64,000 nt of DNA from Pseudoduganella violaceinigra DSM 15887 (GCF_000425385.1 NZ_AUDI01000001.1:518331-582330); one strand, 5' to 3'; shown: positions 26,510 through 37,560, counted from the first letter of the stretch. Numbers and translations: made by a program. Notes: generated by a model from the sequence alone, not told the origin.

Positions 26510-27745
26510 ATGCTTTACCAATTGCACGAAATGCAACGCTCGCTCCTCCATCCCCTGATGCAGTGGGCTGAAGCCTCGTCCAAGCTGTTCACCAACCCTG
26601 TCTCGCCTTTCGCCCATACCCCATTCTCGCAGCGTATCGCCGCGGGCTATGAGCTGATGTACCGCCTGGGCAAGGAATACGAGAAACCGGAATTCGGCAT
26701 CAAGCAGGCTGTGGTCAATGGCAAGCCGATCCACATTGTCGAACGGGTCGTGGAAAACAAACCCTTCTGCAAACTGCTGCACTTCCGCAAGGACATGAGC
26801 GAGAAGGAATTCAAGGCGCTCAAGCAACCGACCGTGCTGCTGGTGGCGCCGCTGTCCGGCCACCATGCGACCCTGCTGCGCGATACCGTGCAAGCCCTGC
26901 TGTCCGAGCACGACGTCTACGTCACCGACTGGATCGATGCACGCCTGGTGCCGCTGTCGGAAGGCCCGTTCCACCTGAACGACTACGTGAAGTATGTGCA
27001 GGAATTCATCCGCGCCCTGGGGCCGGATCTGCATGTGATTTCCGTCTGCCAGCCGACCGTGCCGGTGATGGCGGCCATCTCGCTGATGGCAACCGCCAAC
27101 GATCCCAAGCTGCCGAAAACCATGACCATGATGGGCGGCCCGATCGATCCGCGCAAGTCGCCGACCCAGGTGAATAACCTGGCCGTGGAAAAGAAATTCT
27201 CCTGGTTCGAAAACACCGTCATTTACGCGGTGCCGCCAAACTACCCGGGCTTCGGCCGCAAGGTCTACCCCGGCTTCCTGCAGCATGCGGGCTTCATCGC
27301 CATGAACCCGGGCCGCCACGCGCAATCGCACCGCGAGTTCTACATGCACCTGGTGCGCGGCGACGACGAACCGGCGGAAAGCCACCGCAAATTCTATGAC
27401 GAGTACAACGCCGTGCTGGACATGCCGGCCGAATACTACCTCGACACGATCAAGACCGTTTTCCAGGAATTCCGCCTGCCGCAAGGCACGTGGGAAGTGG
27501 ACGGCGTGTTCGTGCGCCCGCAGGATATCAAGAACGTGGCGCTGTTGACCGTGGAAGGCGAGCTGGACGATATTTCCGGCGCCGGCCAGACCCAGGCGGC
27601 GCACGACCTGTGCTCCGGCATTCCGGCCAATATGCAGGAAGACTTCGTGGTGCCGGGCGCCGGCCACTACGGCATCTTTTCCGGCCGCCGCTGGCGCGAG
27701 ACGGTCTGCCCGCGCATCGCAAACTTTATCAAGAAACACGGCTGA
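26510..27745 (+). CDS. phaZ: Intracellular polyhydroxyalkanoate depolymerase
   Basis: 411 residues. The sequence matches the intracellular PhaZ1 type: MLYQLHEMQRSLLHPLMQWA at the start, TVLLVAPLSGHHATLLRDTV near 110, and the active-site Cys in HVISVCQPTVPVMAA. Later VEGELDDISGAGQT and GAGHYGIFSGRRW supply Asp and His. It breaks down stored PHB granules in the cytoplasm. The start at 26510 matches the family N-terminus. Together with the PHA-system protein upstream it indicates PHA storage. Confidence 0.95.
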   Translation: MLYQLHEMQRSLLHPLMQWAEASSKLFTNPVSPFAHTPFSQRIAAGYELMYRLGKEYEKPEFGIKQAVVNGKPIHIVERVVENKPFCKLLHFRKDMSEKEFKALKQPTVLLVAPLSGHHATLLRDTVQALLSEHDVYVTDWIDARLVPLSEGPFHLNDYVKYVQEFIRALGPDLHVISVCQPTVPVMAAISLMATANDPKLPKTMTMMGGPIDPRKSPTQVNNLAVEKKFSWFENTVIYAVPPNYPGFGRKVYPGFLQHAGFIAMNPGRHAQSHREFYMHLVRGDDEPAESHRKFYDEYNAVLDMPAEYYLDTIKTVFQEFRLPQGTWEVDGVFVRPQDIKNVALLTVEGELDDISGAGQTQAAHDLCSGIPANMQEDFVVPGAGHYGIFSGRRWRETVCPRIANFIKKHG

Positions 27746-27760
27746 GGGGCCCTGCCCTGC

Positions 27761-27790
27761 AAGCCGGCCGGGCCTGCGCACCCGGCTTTT
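27761..27790 (+). terminator. Terminator after phaZ
   Basis: AAGCCGG (27761-27767) pairs with CCGGCTT (27782-27788), followed by TTTTA. It separates phaZ from the ArsR operon. Confidence 0.75.
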
Positions 27791-27802
27791 ATTTCGCCCT
27801 AC

Positions 27803-27822
27803 AGTATACTTTTTTATATATT
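27803..27822 (+). promoter_or_regulatory. AT-rich palindromic site before the ArsR gene
   Basis: A perfect 8-bp palindrome AGTATACT is followed directly by TTTTTATATATT, ending just before the ATG. In a GC-rich genome such a block stands out. It is a likely operator for autoregulation by the ArsR protein; this is an inference. Confidence 0.45.
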
Positions 27823-28128
27823 ATGAAGATTGATCCCGTGGCCTTGCAGGCCGCTGCCGGCCGCGCCTCCGGCTTGCTGAAAACCCTGTCCAACCAGGAC
27901 CGCCTGCTGCTGCTTTGCCAGTTGGTGCAGGGCGAGCACTCGGTGGGCGAACTGGAGGCGGCAACCGGGGTCGCGCAGCCAACCCTGTCGCAGCAGCTGA
28001 CCGTGCTGCGCAACGGGGAATTGGTCGCGACGCGGCGCGAAGGGAAGCAGATTTTTTACAGCATTGCCAGCGCGGAAGCGATGGCGGTGCTGCAGGTGCT
28101 GTACAAACTTTATTGTCCCAAGGAGTGA
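27823..28128 (+). CDS. ArsR-family regulator (BigR/SqrR-like)
   Basis: 101 residues with the winged-helix core: [20 protein letters not shown], then [20 protein letters not shown]. One conserved Cys is at the start of the helix (LLCQL) and another at the end (LYCPKE). Two Cys at such positions act as a sulfide/persulfide sensor in BigR/SqrR. The gene precedes two YeeE-like transporter genes, as in BigR operons, so it probably represses them until sulfur stress. Confidence 0.88.
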   Translation: MKIDPVALQAAAGRASGLLKTLSNQDRLLLLCQLVQGEHSVGELEAATGVAQPTLSQQLTVLRNGELVATRREGKQIFYSIASAEAMAVLQVLYKLYCPKE

Positions 28129-28133
28129 AGCGA

Positions 28134-28547
28134 ATGAGTGCTTACTACGCGCCGCTGGCAGGCGGCATCCTGATCGGACTGGCGACAGCCATGCTGTTGC
28201 TGGTCAACGGCCGCATTGCCGGCATCAGCGGCATCCTCGGCGGCCTGCTGTCGCGGCGCCAGGGCGGCGACAGCGCATGGCGCCTCGCATTCCTGGGAGG
28301 ACTGGCCGCCGCGCCGCTGGCATACGGCCTATTCGCCGCACTGCCCACGGTGCAGGTTGATGCCGGCACGGGCACCCTGGCCATTGCCGGCCTGCTGGTC
28401 GGCGTTGGCACGCGCTATGGTTCCGGCTGCACCAGCGGCCACGGCGTCTGCGGCCTGTCACGTCTGTCGCCCCGCTCATTGGTGGCGACGCTGTGCTTCA
28501 TGGTCGCCGGCTTCGCAACGGTCGCCATCGCAAGGAGCCTGGCATGA
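28134..28547 (+). CDS. YeeE/YedE-type membrane transporter, PmpA-like half
   Basis: 137 residues with four membrane segments. It carries the motif [20 protein letters not shown] with the conserved Cys residues of YeeE-type sulfur-compound channels. It is the first half of a split transporter; the second half follows with an ATGA overlap. Relatives move thiosulfate or related sulfur species across the inner membrane. Lies 5 bases after the ArsR gene, so co-regulated. Confidence 0.88.
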   Translation: MSAYYAPLAGGILIGLATAMLLLVNGRIAGISGILGGLLSRRQGGDSAWRLAFLGGLAAAPLAYGLFAALPTVQVDAGTGTLAIAGLLVGVGTRYGSGCTSGHGVCGLSRLSPRSLVATLCFMVAGFATVAIARSLA

Positions 28548-28960
28548 ACATCGTGGCTTCCCTGCTGGCCGGCCTGCTGTTCGGAATTGGCCTGGTCGTC
28601 TCCGGCATGACCAACCCGGCAAAAATCATCGGCTTCCTCGACCTGTTCGGAAAGTGGGATCCCTCGCTGGGCTTCGTGATGGCCGGCGCCCTGCTGGTCG
28701 GCACCGTCGCCTTCCGCTTCGCCAGCAAGCGCCAGCGCGCCATGCTCGGCACCCCGATCAGCATCCCCACCAAACGCGATATCGACCGCCGCCTGGTGCT
28801 GGGCAACCTGGCCTTCGGCATCGGCTGGGGGCTGGCTGGCTACTGCCCCGGCCCGGCCGTCACCTCGCTGGCCAGCGGCGGCGCCAAACCATGGATCTTC
28901 TTCGTCGCCATGCTGGCCGGGATGGCGATCTTCGAAATTGCGGAACGGCGCAAAGCCTAG
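28544..28960 (+). CDS. DUF6691 / YeeE-type transporter, PmpB-like half
   Basis: 138 residues, four membrane segments. Shows [19 protein letters not shown] early and [20 protein letters not shown] late; the Cys in GYCPGP is the conserved one. Together with the previous gene it forms the two-part PmpAB-type channel. Its stop overlaps by four bases with the stop of the convergent DOPA-dioxygenase-like gene. Confidence 0.88.
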   Translation: MNIVASLLAGLLFGIGLVVSGMTNPAKIIGFLDLFGKWDPSLGFVMAGALLVGTVAFRFASKRQRAMLGTPISIPTKRDIDRRLVLGNLAFGIGWGLAGYCPGPAVTSLASGGAKPWIFFVAMLAGMAIFEIAERRKA

Positions 28961-29562
28961 GACGATTTTTCAATTGCCACCGAAGGCCGCGTGTTCGGAA
29001 AAATCTGCTCGACGCGCGGCTCGCCCGGCCCTGGCTTCTGGATGCCGTAGCCATTCACGGGCTGCGCACGGTTCACCCACAGCGCATAGTACAAATGGTC
29101 CGCGCGCGGGTCTTCGGTATTCGGGTGGATCAGGATGGTCAGCCCAAGGCTGTTCAGCTGCAGCCAGGGCACGATGACCGGCAACAGCTCATTCGTGAAG
29201 CCGAAATAAAAGGAAGGCGTGACGTGCGGACCACGCGGTTCCAGATTCCAGTCGCCAAGCTCCACCTTGAATCGCTCCGCCACCCATTTGCGGATCAGGG
29301 CAGCCTTCTGGTGGCTGTCCTCATCGAAATAGATGTGGGCGTGGTAGCTCTCGATGTCGGTGTAGGCGCGCGGCTTGGCAGGTAAGCTTTGCTCGCCAGG
29401 CCGCACACTGTTCGGGCGCGGCGTCGCCTGCTTGTACGTTTCATAGCCCCACGGGCTCTGGGCCAATGCCGGTGTCGCCAACACACCCGCCGCCGCCGCA
29501 AACAGCTTGCGCCTGCGGGGCGACAGCAATTCCGCCCATTCGCGGTCAACGTCCTCTGTCAT
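28957..29562 (-). CDS. DOPA 4,5-dioxygenase-family protein with Tat-like signal
   Basis: 201 residues from the ATG at 29562. The N-terminal LSPRRRKLFAAAAGVLATPA has a twin-Arg pattern followed by a hydrophobic stretch and ALAQ cleavage site, so export is likely. The rest shows the DOPA-dioxygenase motifs SYHAHIYFDEDSHQKAALIR, PHVTPSFYFGF and LTILIHPNTEDPRADHL, with the metal-binding His residues. Known members open the ring of catechol substrates, but most are cytoplasmic; a periplasmic form is unusual. Substrate unknown. Confidence 0.8.
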   Translation of the reverse strand: MTEDVDREWAELLSPRRRKLFAAAAGVLATPALAQSPWGYETYKQATPRPNSVRPGEQSLPAKPRAYTDIESYHAHIYFDEDSHQKAALIRKWVAERFKVELGDWNLEPRGPHVTPSFYFGFTNELLPVIVPWLQLNSLGLTILIHPNTEDPRADHLYYALWVNRAQPVNGYGIQKPGPGEPRVEQIFPNTRPSVAIEKSS

Positions 29563-29639
29563 GCACTTCTCCGTCAAAAGCCCCAGCGTAAGGACGATTG
29601 GCGGCAATGCAAACGAATAATTTCGTATGACCTTATTGC

Positions 29640-30410
29640 TTAGTTGACCGTTGGGCGATCCGTGTCGAGACGGCGCAGGTAGTCGCGTTCGAATTTTGGG
29701 AGGTCGACTTCGTGCGCGGCCTCGTTGAATGCGCGCTGCAGCGCCTGGCCAGCGGGAGTGCGCTGGAAGCAGATATGCACGGTGCGTTCATGGAACAGGT
29801 GTTCAGCAATCGCGATGCGCTCACGCTCGGCGCGCGGGAAATGCGTGAGCAGGTGGCGCAGCACGCGCTTCTCGATCAGCATTGCGTCGAAACGTTTGCT
29901 GAGCAGCTTGCGCAGGTTGGTCTCGTCGTTGACGCCCTCCTGCACATGCAGCGCGCCGCGCCGCACCAGCCCGTCGAACTCTTCGCCGTTCGAATACCCG
30001 GCCACCGTGCCGATCTGCGCTTCGCCCAGGGCCCGCAGGCTGGTCGCGGGCACCGGCGCCTCTTTCAAATAAACCAGCACGTTCAAGGTGCCGCCGATCG
30101 GCGAGGAGAAATAGCACTGCGTCTCGCGCTGGGGCGTGCGCCACACTGCCAGCAGGCCGGCATAGCGCGGATCATTCATGCCCACTTCCATGGTGCGCTT
30201 CCACGGGAAGTATTCGATGCTGGCAGCGCTGCCCATGCGCGCGAACACGGCGGCGGCATAGGCGCCGGATACGCCGTTATCCGGCAGGGATGCGGTCACG
30301 AATGGCGGCCATTCGTTCGATGCGAGCCGCACTGGCGTTCCAGCTGCAGCGAGTCCCTGCCACAAGGGCAGAAGGCACAGCATGCAACCGATCATCCGCA
30401 CAACACGCAT
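29640..30410 (-). CDS. Periplasmic amino-acid-type substrate-binding protein
   Basis: 256 residues from this start, which gives a signal peptide (MRVVRMIGCMLCLLPLWQGL). An ATG at 30440 would add ten residues. The mature part resembles SBP_bac_3: VRLASNEWPPFVTASLPDNG, then FPWKRTMEVGMNDPRYAGLL, IGTVAGYSNGEEFDGL and the FDAMLIEKRV segment. It lies alone, with no permease or ATPase nearby; it may feed a signalling receptor or a distant transporter. Divergent from rsxB. Confidence 0.8.
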   Translation of the reverse strand: MRVVRMIGCMLCLLPLWQGLAAAGTPVRLASNEWPPFVTASLPDNGVSGAYAAAVFARMGSAASIEYFPWKRTMEVGMNDPRYAGLLAVWRTPQRETQCYFSSPIGGTLNVLVYLKEAPVPATSLRALGEAQIGTVAGYSNGEEFDGLVRRGALHVQEGVNDETNLRKLLSKRFDAMLIEKRVLRHLLTHFPRAERERIAIAEHLFHERTVHICFQRTPAGQALQRAFNEAAHEVDLPKFERDYLRRLDTDRPTVN

Positions 30411-30525
30411 GGTTTCCCATTCAATGTAAGAATCCGTCATGTTCCCATAGAAGTTAACATGAAGCAACTTCCGCACGGGCTGCACAGATATTGGATAATA
30501 GCGTTTTACCGTTTCGCCTCTCACC

Positions 30526-31203
30526 GTGACTGATCCGAAGACCCTGGCCGACCGCATCGAGGACGTGCTGCCGCAAACCCAATGCACGAAGTGCAGCTAC
30601 AAGGGCTGCCGCCCGTATGCGGAAGCGATTGCGTCGGGCGAGGCGAACATCAACCAGTGCCCGCCCGGCGGCGCCGAAGGCATACGCCGCTTGTCCAGCG
30701 TTACGGGCCGTCCCGTGATTCCGCTCAATCCCGTCAACGGCTTCGAGCGCCCGCGCGCGGTCGCCTTCATCGACGAAGCGCTGTGCATCGGCTGCACGCT
30801 GTGCATCCAGGCTTGCCCGGTCGATGCGATCCTGGGCGCGGCCAAGCAGATGCACACGATCATTCCGGAACAATGCACCGGCTGCGACCTGTGCGTGCCG
30901 GCCTGCCCGGTCGACTGCATCGTCATGTACCCCGTGACAGAGACCACCGGCTGGGACGCGTGGACGCAGCCGCAAGCCGACGACGCGCGCGAGCGCCACG
31001 ACTTCCGCCTGGCGCGCCTGATCCGCGAGCGCGAAGAAAACGACGCGCGCCTGGCCGCCAAGGCCCACGCCAAAGCCGCCGCCGTGGAGCGCCTGTCGCC
31101 GGAAAACGATGCGGAAGCAGCCGAAAAAGAACGCAAGCGCCAGATCATCGCCGCCGCCATGGAACGCGCCCGCAAACGTGGCGAGGGCGACCAGAACAAA
31201 TGA
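30526..31203 (+). CDS. rsxB: RnfB-type ferredoxin, orphan subunit
   Basis: 225 residues with GTG start. Cys cluster [10 protein letters not shown]...QCPPGG (about 19-46) is the RnfB 4Fe-4S domain; two ferredoxin clusters follow ([16 protein letters not shown] and [16 protein letters not shown]). The Lys/Arg/Glu-rich tail (about 150-225) is predicted helical. It lacks the N-terminal membrane helix of true RnfB, and no rnfACDGE genes are here. It overlaps nth, a common arrangement in Burkholderiales, and may deliver electrons to Fe-S proteins. Confidence 0.88.
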   Translation: MTDPKTLADRIEDVLPQTQCTKCSYKGCRPYAEAIASGEANINQCPPGGAEGIRRLSSVTGRPVIPLNPVNGFERPRAVAFIDEALCIGCTLCIQACPVDAILGAAKQMHTIIPEQCTGCDLCVPACPVDCIVMYPVTETTGWDAWTQPQADDARERHDFRLARLIREREENDARLAAKAHAKAAAVERLSPENDAEAAEKERKRQIIAAAMERARKRGEGDQNK

Positions 31204-31847
31204 ATCCAGCCAAACGACTAGAAATCTTCACTCGCCTGCGCGAGGTCAATCCGAATCCTGAAACCGAGCTGGAATACACCACGCCATTCGAGCTGCTGAT
31301 CGCCGTGCTGCTGTCGGCGCAGGCGACCGACGTCGGGGTCAATAAAGCTACGCGCAAGCTGTATCCGGTGGCGAATACCCCGCAGGCGATTCTTGATTTA
31401 GGGCTCGATGAACTGACGGAATACATCCGCACCATTGGCCTGTACAAGACCAAGGCGAAGAATGTGATCGCAACCTGCCAGATCCTGGTAGAGCAGCATG
31501 GCGGCGAGGTGCCGCAGACGCGCGAGGAACTGGAGCAGTTGCCGGGCGTGGGGCGCAAGACGGCGAACGTGGTGCTGAATACCGCTTTCCGGCAAATTGC
31601 GATGGCGGTCGATACACATATCTTCCGTGTCTCCAACCGCACCGGGATCGCGCCGGGCAAGAACGTCGACATCGTCGAGCAAAAGCTGATGAAGTTCGTG
31701 CCGAAGGAATTCCTGATGGATGCGCACCACTGGCTGATCCTGCACGGCCGCTACACCTGCGTGGCGCGCAAGCCGAAATGCTGGAACTGCGTCATCGCCG
31801 ACCTGTGCGAATTCAAGGGCAAGACGGCGGCGCCCGCCGACGCCTGA
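31200..31847 (+). CDS. nth: Endonuclease III
   Basis: 215 residues. Helix-hairpin-helix with catalytic Lys in [20 protein letters not shown], catalytic Asp in [15 protein letters not shown], and the 4Fe-4S cluster [17 protein letters not shown] near the C-terminus. It is a DNA glycosylase/AP lyase for oxidised pyrimidines. ATGA overlap with rsxB suggests coupling, perhaps linking cluster or electron supply to the Fe-S enzyme. Confidence 0.97.
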   Translation: MNPAKRLEIFTRLREVNPNPETELEYTTPFELLIAVLLSAQATDVGVNKATRKLYPVANTPQAILDLGLDELTEYIRTIGLYKTKAKNVIATCQILVEQHGGEVPQTREELEQLPGVGRKTANVVLNTAFRQIAMAVDTHIFRVSNRTGIAPGKNVDIVEQKLMKFVPKEFLMDAHHWLILHGRYTCVARKPKCWNCVIADLCEFKGKTAAPADA

Positions 31848-31850
31848 GCC

Positions 31851-32231
31851 ATGCGCCTATTCCTGGTCCTGCTCTTCATGGTGTTTGCTGCCTCTTGCCG
31901 TGCCGGCGAGGAGGCGGAGATGCAGCGTCTGTATCAGCAATATCGCAGCCGGGGCGATATCCATGGGCTCTACGAAATCCGCGAGGCAGCGCTTGCATGG
32001 GTCAACAGGTCCAATGCGGCGCAAAACACAAACTGGGAGACCAGTGGCCCCGATTTACGCATTGTCGTGGCGCGATGCGCCGTTCCGCTGACCGTAAAAT
32101 GGACCGATCCGAGCCGGCATGCCCCAGGCAGGACCGGCGTCGACGTGGTGTGCAGCCGGTCCGTCAATCCGCAGTATGGCAAGAAATGGGATGTGTTTGT
32201 GCCGGTCTACCGGCGTAAGGGCCGCGCCTGA
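31851..32231 (+). CDS. Small secreted protein of unknown function
   Basis: 126 residues. The ATG lies 3 bases after the nth stop. Signal peptide MRLFLVLLFMVFAASCRAG, with a Cys near the cleavage site that could be a lipobox (FAASC). The rest has helical then beta-like character, with two Cys residues (ARCAVP and VVCSRS) that may pair. No family recognised. Confidence 0.65.
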   Translation: MRLFLVLLFMVFAASCRAGEEAEMQRLYQQYRSRGDIHGLYEIREAALAWVNRSNAAQNTNWETSGPDLRIVVARCAVPLTVKWTDPSRHAPGRTGVDVVCSRSVNPQYGKKWDVFVPVYRRKGRA

Positions 32232-32238
32232 AACGCGC

Positions 32239-32859
32239 TCAGGAGTGAGTGCTGACCACGCGCCCCTGGTTGTCGCGCAGCTCCTCGATCCACCACTGAA
32301 CAGAGCGGTCCCCTTCGATAAAGCGCATGCTGGAGGCGAAGTCGGTCAGGCGGGCGCCGTCCGGGGCCATCATGCGTTCAACGTACTCCACCAGGTCTTT
32401 AGCTGCGAAATTGAATTCGTAGCCGTCATGGTCGAATTCCCAGACCTGCCCGGCCTCCTGGCCTTCGGTCGGCATCAGGATATAGTTGCCGGAACGCGGA
32501 GTTTCTCCAATCACCAGGCAAGTGCGTACCCAAGGTGGCGGAAATTCATCGTCCGTTTCATCGTCGTCGAGCGGATCGATCCAGTCCATGAAGCTGTCCT
32601 GCAGCTCGGGCCACTCCGACACCGGCGCCAGGTAGCGCGCCGAATCGCCGCTCTGCTGATCGCAGTAAAAGCGGATACTGCCAAAGGTAACGTAGAACTC
32701 GCGCAGCTTACCGATGTCCGGCAAGTCCCCCGTTTCGACAGCTGGTGTGGTCAGATGCAGGAATGGCACCAGCCTGCTGTTCTTCTCGTCGCGAATCTGG
32801 GCGCAGTGGAATTCGCCGCGGTGCGCCAATACGGCGCGCTCAAGTTCGTCAAGCCTCAT
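32239..32859 (-). CDS. SMI1/KNR4 (SUKH)-like protein
   Basis: 206 residues, acidic, without signal or membrane segments. The C-terminal half has the SUKH-like pattern LVIGETPRSGNYILMPTEGQ, then VWEFDHDGYEFNFAAKDLVEYVERM. SUKH proteins are often immunity proteins to nuclease or deaminase toxins, but also exist as stand-alone genes. No toxin gene was found next to it; its neighbours are nth's companion and proB. Confidence 0.65.
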   Translation of the reverse strand: MRLDELERAVLAHRGEFHCAQIRDEKNSRLVPFLHLTTPAVETGDLPDIGKLREFYVTFGSIRFYCDQQSGDSARYLAPVSEWPELQDSFMDWIDPLDDDETDDEFPPPWVRTCLVIGETPRSGNYILMPTEGQEAGQVWEFDHDGYEFNFAAKDLVEYVERMMAPDGARLTDFASSMRFIEGDRSVQWWIEELRDNQGRVVSTHS

Positions 32860-32941
32860 GTCTCTCCCTATTGATGATCAGTTGCGCAACTGCCGAACTG
32901 AAAATGTCCACTTTCCTTCCTGACCCCACGGGGGACAAAAA

Positions 32942-34060
32942 TTACAGCAGGACCATATTGTCGCGGTGGATCAGCTCATGGCCTTCGACGTAACCGAGGA
33001 TGGCTTCGATTTCGGCCGAGGGTTTGCGCTTGATGCGGCGCGTTTCGGCGCTGGTGTAGTTGCTGATGCCGCGCGCGATGGCGTGGCCGTCTTCGCCGAC
33101 GCAGGTGATCACGGCGCCGCGGCCGAATTCGCCGTGCACGTCGATCACGCCGATCGGCAGCAGCGATTTGCCCTCTTTCGCGAGCTTCTGCACCGCGCCC
33201 GCATCGAGCACGACCTGGCCCGCGGTGTGCAGGTGGTCCGCCATCCATTGCTTGCGCGCCGTCAGGTGGCCGGTCTGCGCCGATAGTTCGGTGCCGATGC
33301 TTTCGCCGCCCGCCAGGCGCGTCAGGACGTCGGCTTCGCGGCCGAAGGCGATCACCGTGTGCGCGCCCGATTTGGCGGCGCGTTTGGCGGCCAGGATCTT
33401 GGTCAGCATGCCGCCGCGGCCCAGCGAGGAACCGGCGCCGCCCGCCATGGCTTCCAGCGACGGGTCGCCGGCGCGGCCGTGGGTGATCAGGTAGGCCGCC
33501 GGGTCCTTGCGCGGGTCGGCGCTGAACAGGCCGCGCTGGTCGGTCAGGATGATCAGGGCATCGGCTTCGATCAGGTTGGCCACCAGGGCGCCCAGCGTGT
33601 CGTTGTCGCCGAACTTGATTTCGTCGGTGACCACGGTGTCGTTTTCGTTGATGATCGGGACCACGCCCAGGCGCAACAAGGTGGTCAGCGTGGAGCGCGC
33701 GTTCAGGTAGCGTTCGCGGTCGGCCAGGTCGGCGTGCGTCAGCAGGACTTGCGCGGTGCCGATGCCGTGCTCACGGAAGCTGGTTTCGTAGATCTGCGCC
33801 AGGCCCATCTGGCCGACGGCGGCGCATGCCTGCAGTTCGTGGATGTCCGTCGGTCGCTTGTCGAAGCCCAGGCGCAGCATGCCTTCGGCAACCGCGCCGG
33901 AGCTGACCAGGACGACTTCCTTGCCCAGCGCGCGCAGGGCGGAAATTTGCGCGGCCCAGCGGGCGATAGCGGCATGATCGAGCCCGCGTCCGTCATTGGT
34001 GACGAGCGAGGAGCCCACTTTGATGATGATACGGCTGGCGTTCTGAATAAGCGAATTCAT
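32942..34060 (-). CDS. proB: Glutamate 5-kinase
   Basis: 372 residues. Amino-acid-kinase domain with [35 protein letters not shown], and the feedback site region [20 protein letters not shown]; a C-terminal PUA domain (about 280-365) with [20 protein letters not shown]. It carries out the first step of proline synthesis. Start at 34060 gives the standard N-terminus. Follows obgE in the same orientation, as usual in beta-proteobacteria. Confidence 0.97.
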   Translation of the reverse strand: MNSLIQNASRIIIKVGSSLVTNDGRGLDHAAIARWAAQISALRALGKEVVLVSSGAVAEGMLRLGFDKRPTDIHELQACAAVGQMGLAQIYETSFREHGIGTAQVLLTHADLADRERYLNARSTLTTLLRLGVVPIINENDTVVTDEIKFGDNDTLGALVANLIEADALIILTDQRGLFSADPRKDPAAYLITHGRAGDPSLEAMAGGAGSSLGRGGMLTKILAAKRAAKSGAHTVIAFGREADVLTRLAGGESIGTELSAQTGHLTARKQWMADHLHTAGQVVLDAGAVQKLAKEGKSLLPIGVIDVHGEFGRGAVITCVGEDGHAIARGISNYTSAETRRIKRKPSAEIEAILGYVEGHELIHRDNMVLL

Positions 34061-34196
34061 AGGACGGCAAAGTCTTCTCAAACAAAAGGTATGCAAAACT
34101 TCTGGTGATGCGCCGGGCAGGTGGTGCCGGCTTGCCGCAGACAGTGCGCGCCCCCGCGGTTGGCAGGGGCGGCAAAGTTAAGAGGTTGTCTCGATT

Positions 34197-35760
<1,564 letters not shown>

Positions 35761-36021
35761 TTAAGCAGCAGCTACGACGGTAACGTACTTCTTGCTGTCC
35801 GGACCCTTGGTCACGAACTTCACAACGCCGTTCACCAGTGCGAACAGGGTGTGGTCCTTACCGGTGCCGACGCCTTCGCCAGCGGACACTGGGGTGCCGC
35901 GTTGACGGATGATGATGCCACCAGCATTGATGGTCTGGCCGCCGTACACTTTAACGCCAAGGCGTTTTGATTCAGAGTCGCGACCGTTGCGGGTAGTACC
36001 GCCGCCTTTTTTGTGTGCCAT
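35761..36021 (-). CDS. rpmA: Ribosomal protein bL27
   Basis: 86 residues, standard length. [20 protein letters not shown] at the N-terminus and [17 protein letters not shown] are diagnostic. The N-terminal tail reaches the peptidyl transferase centre. It follows rplU by 43 bases. Confidence 0.99.
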   Translation of the reverse strand: MAHKKGGGTTRNGRDSESKRLGVKVYGGQTINAGGIIIRQRGTPVSAGEGVGTGKDHTLFALVNGVVKFVTKGPDSKKYVTVVAAA

Positions 36022-36064
36022 TTAGTTACTCCTTGATAGCTCGGTGAGTCTTGATGAACAGCGA

Positions 36065-36376
36065 TTAGCCGTTGATCGAAACGATTTGGATTTCGGTGAA
36101 GTTTTGGCGATGGCCTTGACGCTTCTGGTAGTGCTTACGACGACGCATCTTGAAGATACGTACTTTATCGTGACGACCTTGGGCGATAACTTTCACCAGA
36201 ACCGATGCACCTGCAACCAGTGGAGCACCAAACTTGATGCTGTCGCCCGCGCCAACGGCGAGAACCTGGTCGATAGTGATTTCGGAACCAATGTCAGCCG
36301 GCAACTGTTCTACTTTAATTTTTTCGCCAGCAGCAACTTTGTATTGTTTGCCGCCGGTTTTTATGACCGCGTACAT
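36065..36376 (-). CDS. rplU: Ribosomal protein bL21
   Basis: 103 residues, standard length. [20 protein letters not shown] at the start, and the terminal [20 protein letters not shown] are diagnostic. Binds 23S rRNA. First gene of the rplU-rpmA operon, transcribed from a strong sigma-70 promoter. Confidence 0.99.
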   Translation of the reverse strand: MYAVIKTGGKQYKVAAGEKIKVEQLPADIGSEITIDQVLAVGAGDSIKFGAPLVAGASVLVKVIAQGRHDKVRIFKMRRRKHYQKRQGHRQNFTEIQIVSING

Positions 36377-36455
36377 GATTGGAAACCTCTTAAATTGTTA
36401 ATAAGTCCCGTGCCCAACACCCAAAAACAACAGGGCGGAAGCCAGGGAACCGCTG

Positions 36456-36484
36456 ATTATACATAGTTTTGGACATCGGGTCAA
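36456..36484 (-). promoter_or_regulatory. Sigma-70 promoter of rplU-rpmA
   Basis: On the minus strand TTGACC (36484-36479), a 17-base spacer and TATAAT (36461-36456): near-consensus. It lies about 80 bases upstream of the rplU start. Confidence 0.85.
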
Positions 36485-36533
36485 AAGCTATTGTCGACGG
36501 GCGGCCGTCGTGGTATGTCGGCAACGAGTAACG

Positions 36534-36539
36534 TATAAT
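36534..36539 (+). promoter_or_regulatory. -10 box of ispB promoter
   Basis: Perfect TATAAT 37 bases before the TTG start. The -35 region (near TGGTAT at 36511-36516) is poor. It fires divergently from the rplU promoter. Confidence 0.5.
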
Positions 36540-36575
36540 CGCGGCACTATTTCCAACGTTACCAGCAGGTTTGCC

Positions 36576-37553
36576 TTGTCGAACAACGCCCAGAACACCA
36601 TCACCAGCACCATTGCCGCCGATATGGACGCGGTCAATTCGGTGATACGCCAGCGCCTCCACTCGGAGGTGGCCCTGGTCAACCAGATTGCTGAATATAT
36701 CATCAGCGCGGGCGGCAAGCGAATCCGTCCGGTTTTGGTGCTGCTGGTGGCGAATGCCTACCATTATCAGGGGGCGGCCCACCACGAGCTGGCCGCTGTC
36801 GTGGAGTTCATCCACACCGCCACCCTGCTGCACGACGACGTTGTTGACGAATCGTCAATGCGCCGCGGCCGCCAGACTGCCAACGCGCTGTTCGGCAATG
36901 CCGCTTCGGTGCTGGTGGGCGACTTCCTGTACTCGCGCGCCTTCCAGATGATGGTGTCGCTCGATTCCATGCGCGTGATGCAGATCCTGTCCGACGCCAC
37001 CAATGTGATCGCCGAAGGCGAAGTGCTGCAGCTGCTGAATATGCACGACCCGGACGTGAGCGAAGAAAGCTACCTGCAGGTGATCCGCTCCAAAACCGCC
37101 AAGCTGTTCGAGGCGGCGGCGGAACTGGGCGCCCTGGTGGCCGGCGCATCCGACGCCGATATCGCTGCGGCAGGCGAGTATGGCCGCTCGCTGGGCACCG
37201 CCTTCCAGCTGATCGACGACGTGCTCGATTACGCCGGCGACGCGGAGGAAATCGGCAAGAACGTGGGCGACGACCTGCGCGAAGGCAAACCTACCCTGCC
37301 GCTGATCTGGCTGATGGAGAACGGCACCGAAGAACAGCGCGCCCTGGTGCGCTCCTGCATCGAGAACGGCGACGAGCAGCACTTCGACACCATCCTGGCC
37401 GCCATCACCAATAGCGGCGCCCTGGATTACACCCGCCGCGCCGCCCAGGTGGCCGCGCAGCGCGCCATCGACGCGATTGCCGGCATGCCGGACAGCGTCT
37501 ACAAGCAGTCCTTGCTGCAGCTGGCCCGCTTCTCGGTGGACCGCAGCCACTAA
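36576..37553 (+). CDS. ispB: Polyprenyl (octaprenyl) diphosphate synthase
   Basis: 325 residues from a TTG start; an ATG at 36624 is the alternative. The two Asp-rich motifs are present: LLHDDVVDESSMRRGRQTAN (DDxxD) and FQLIDDVLDYAGD. It condenses isoprenyl units to the long chain of ubiquinone. Divergent from rplU, the conserved arrangement. Followed by terminators. Confidence 0.95.
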   Translation: MSNNAQNTITSTIAADMDAVNSVIRQRLHSEVALVNQIAEYIISAGGKRIRPVLVLLVANAYHYQGAAHHELAAVVEFIHTATLLHDDVVDESSMRRGRQTANALFGNAASVLVGDFLYSRAFQMMVSLDSMRVMQILSDATNVIAEGEVLQLLNMHDPDVSEESYLQVIRSKTAKLFEAAAELGALVAGASDADIAAAGEYGRSLGTAFQLIDDVLDYAGDAEEIGKNVGDDLREGKPTLPLIWLMENGTEEQRALVRSCIENGDEQHFDTILAAITNSGALDYTRRAAQVAAQRAIDAIAGMPDSVYKQSLLQLARFSVDRSH

Positions 37554-37560
37554 AAATGAA

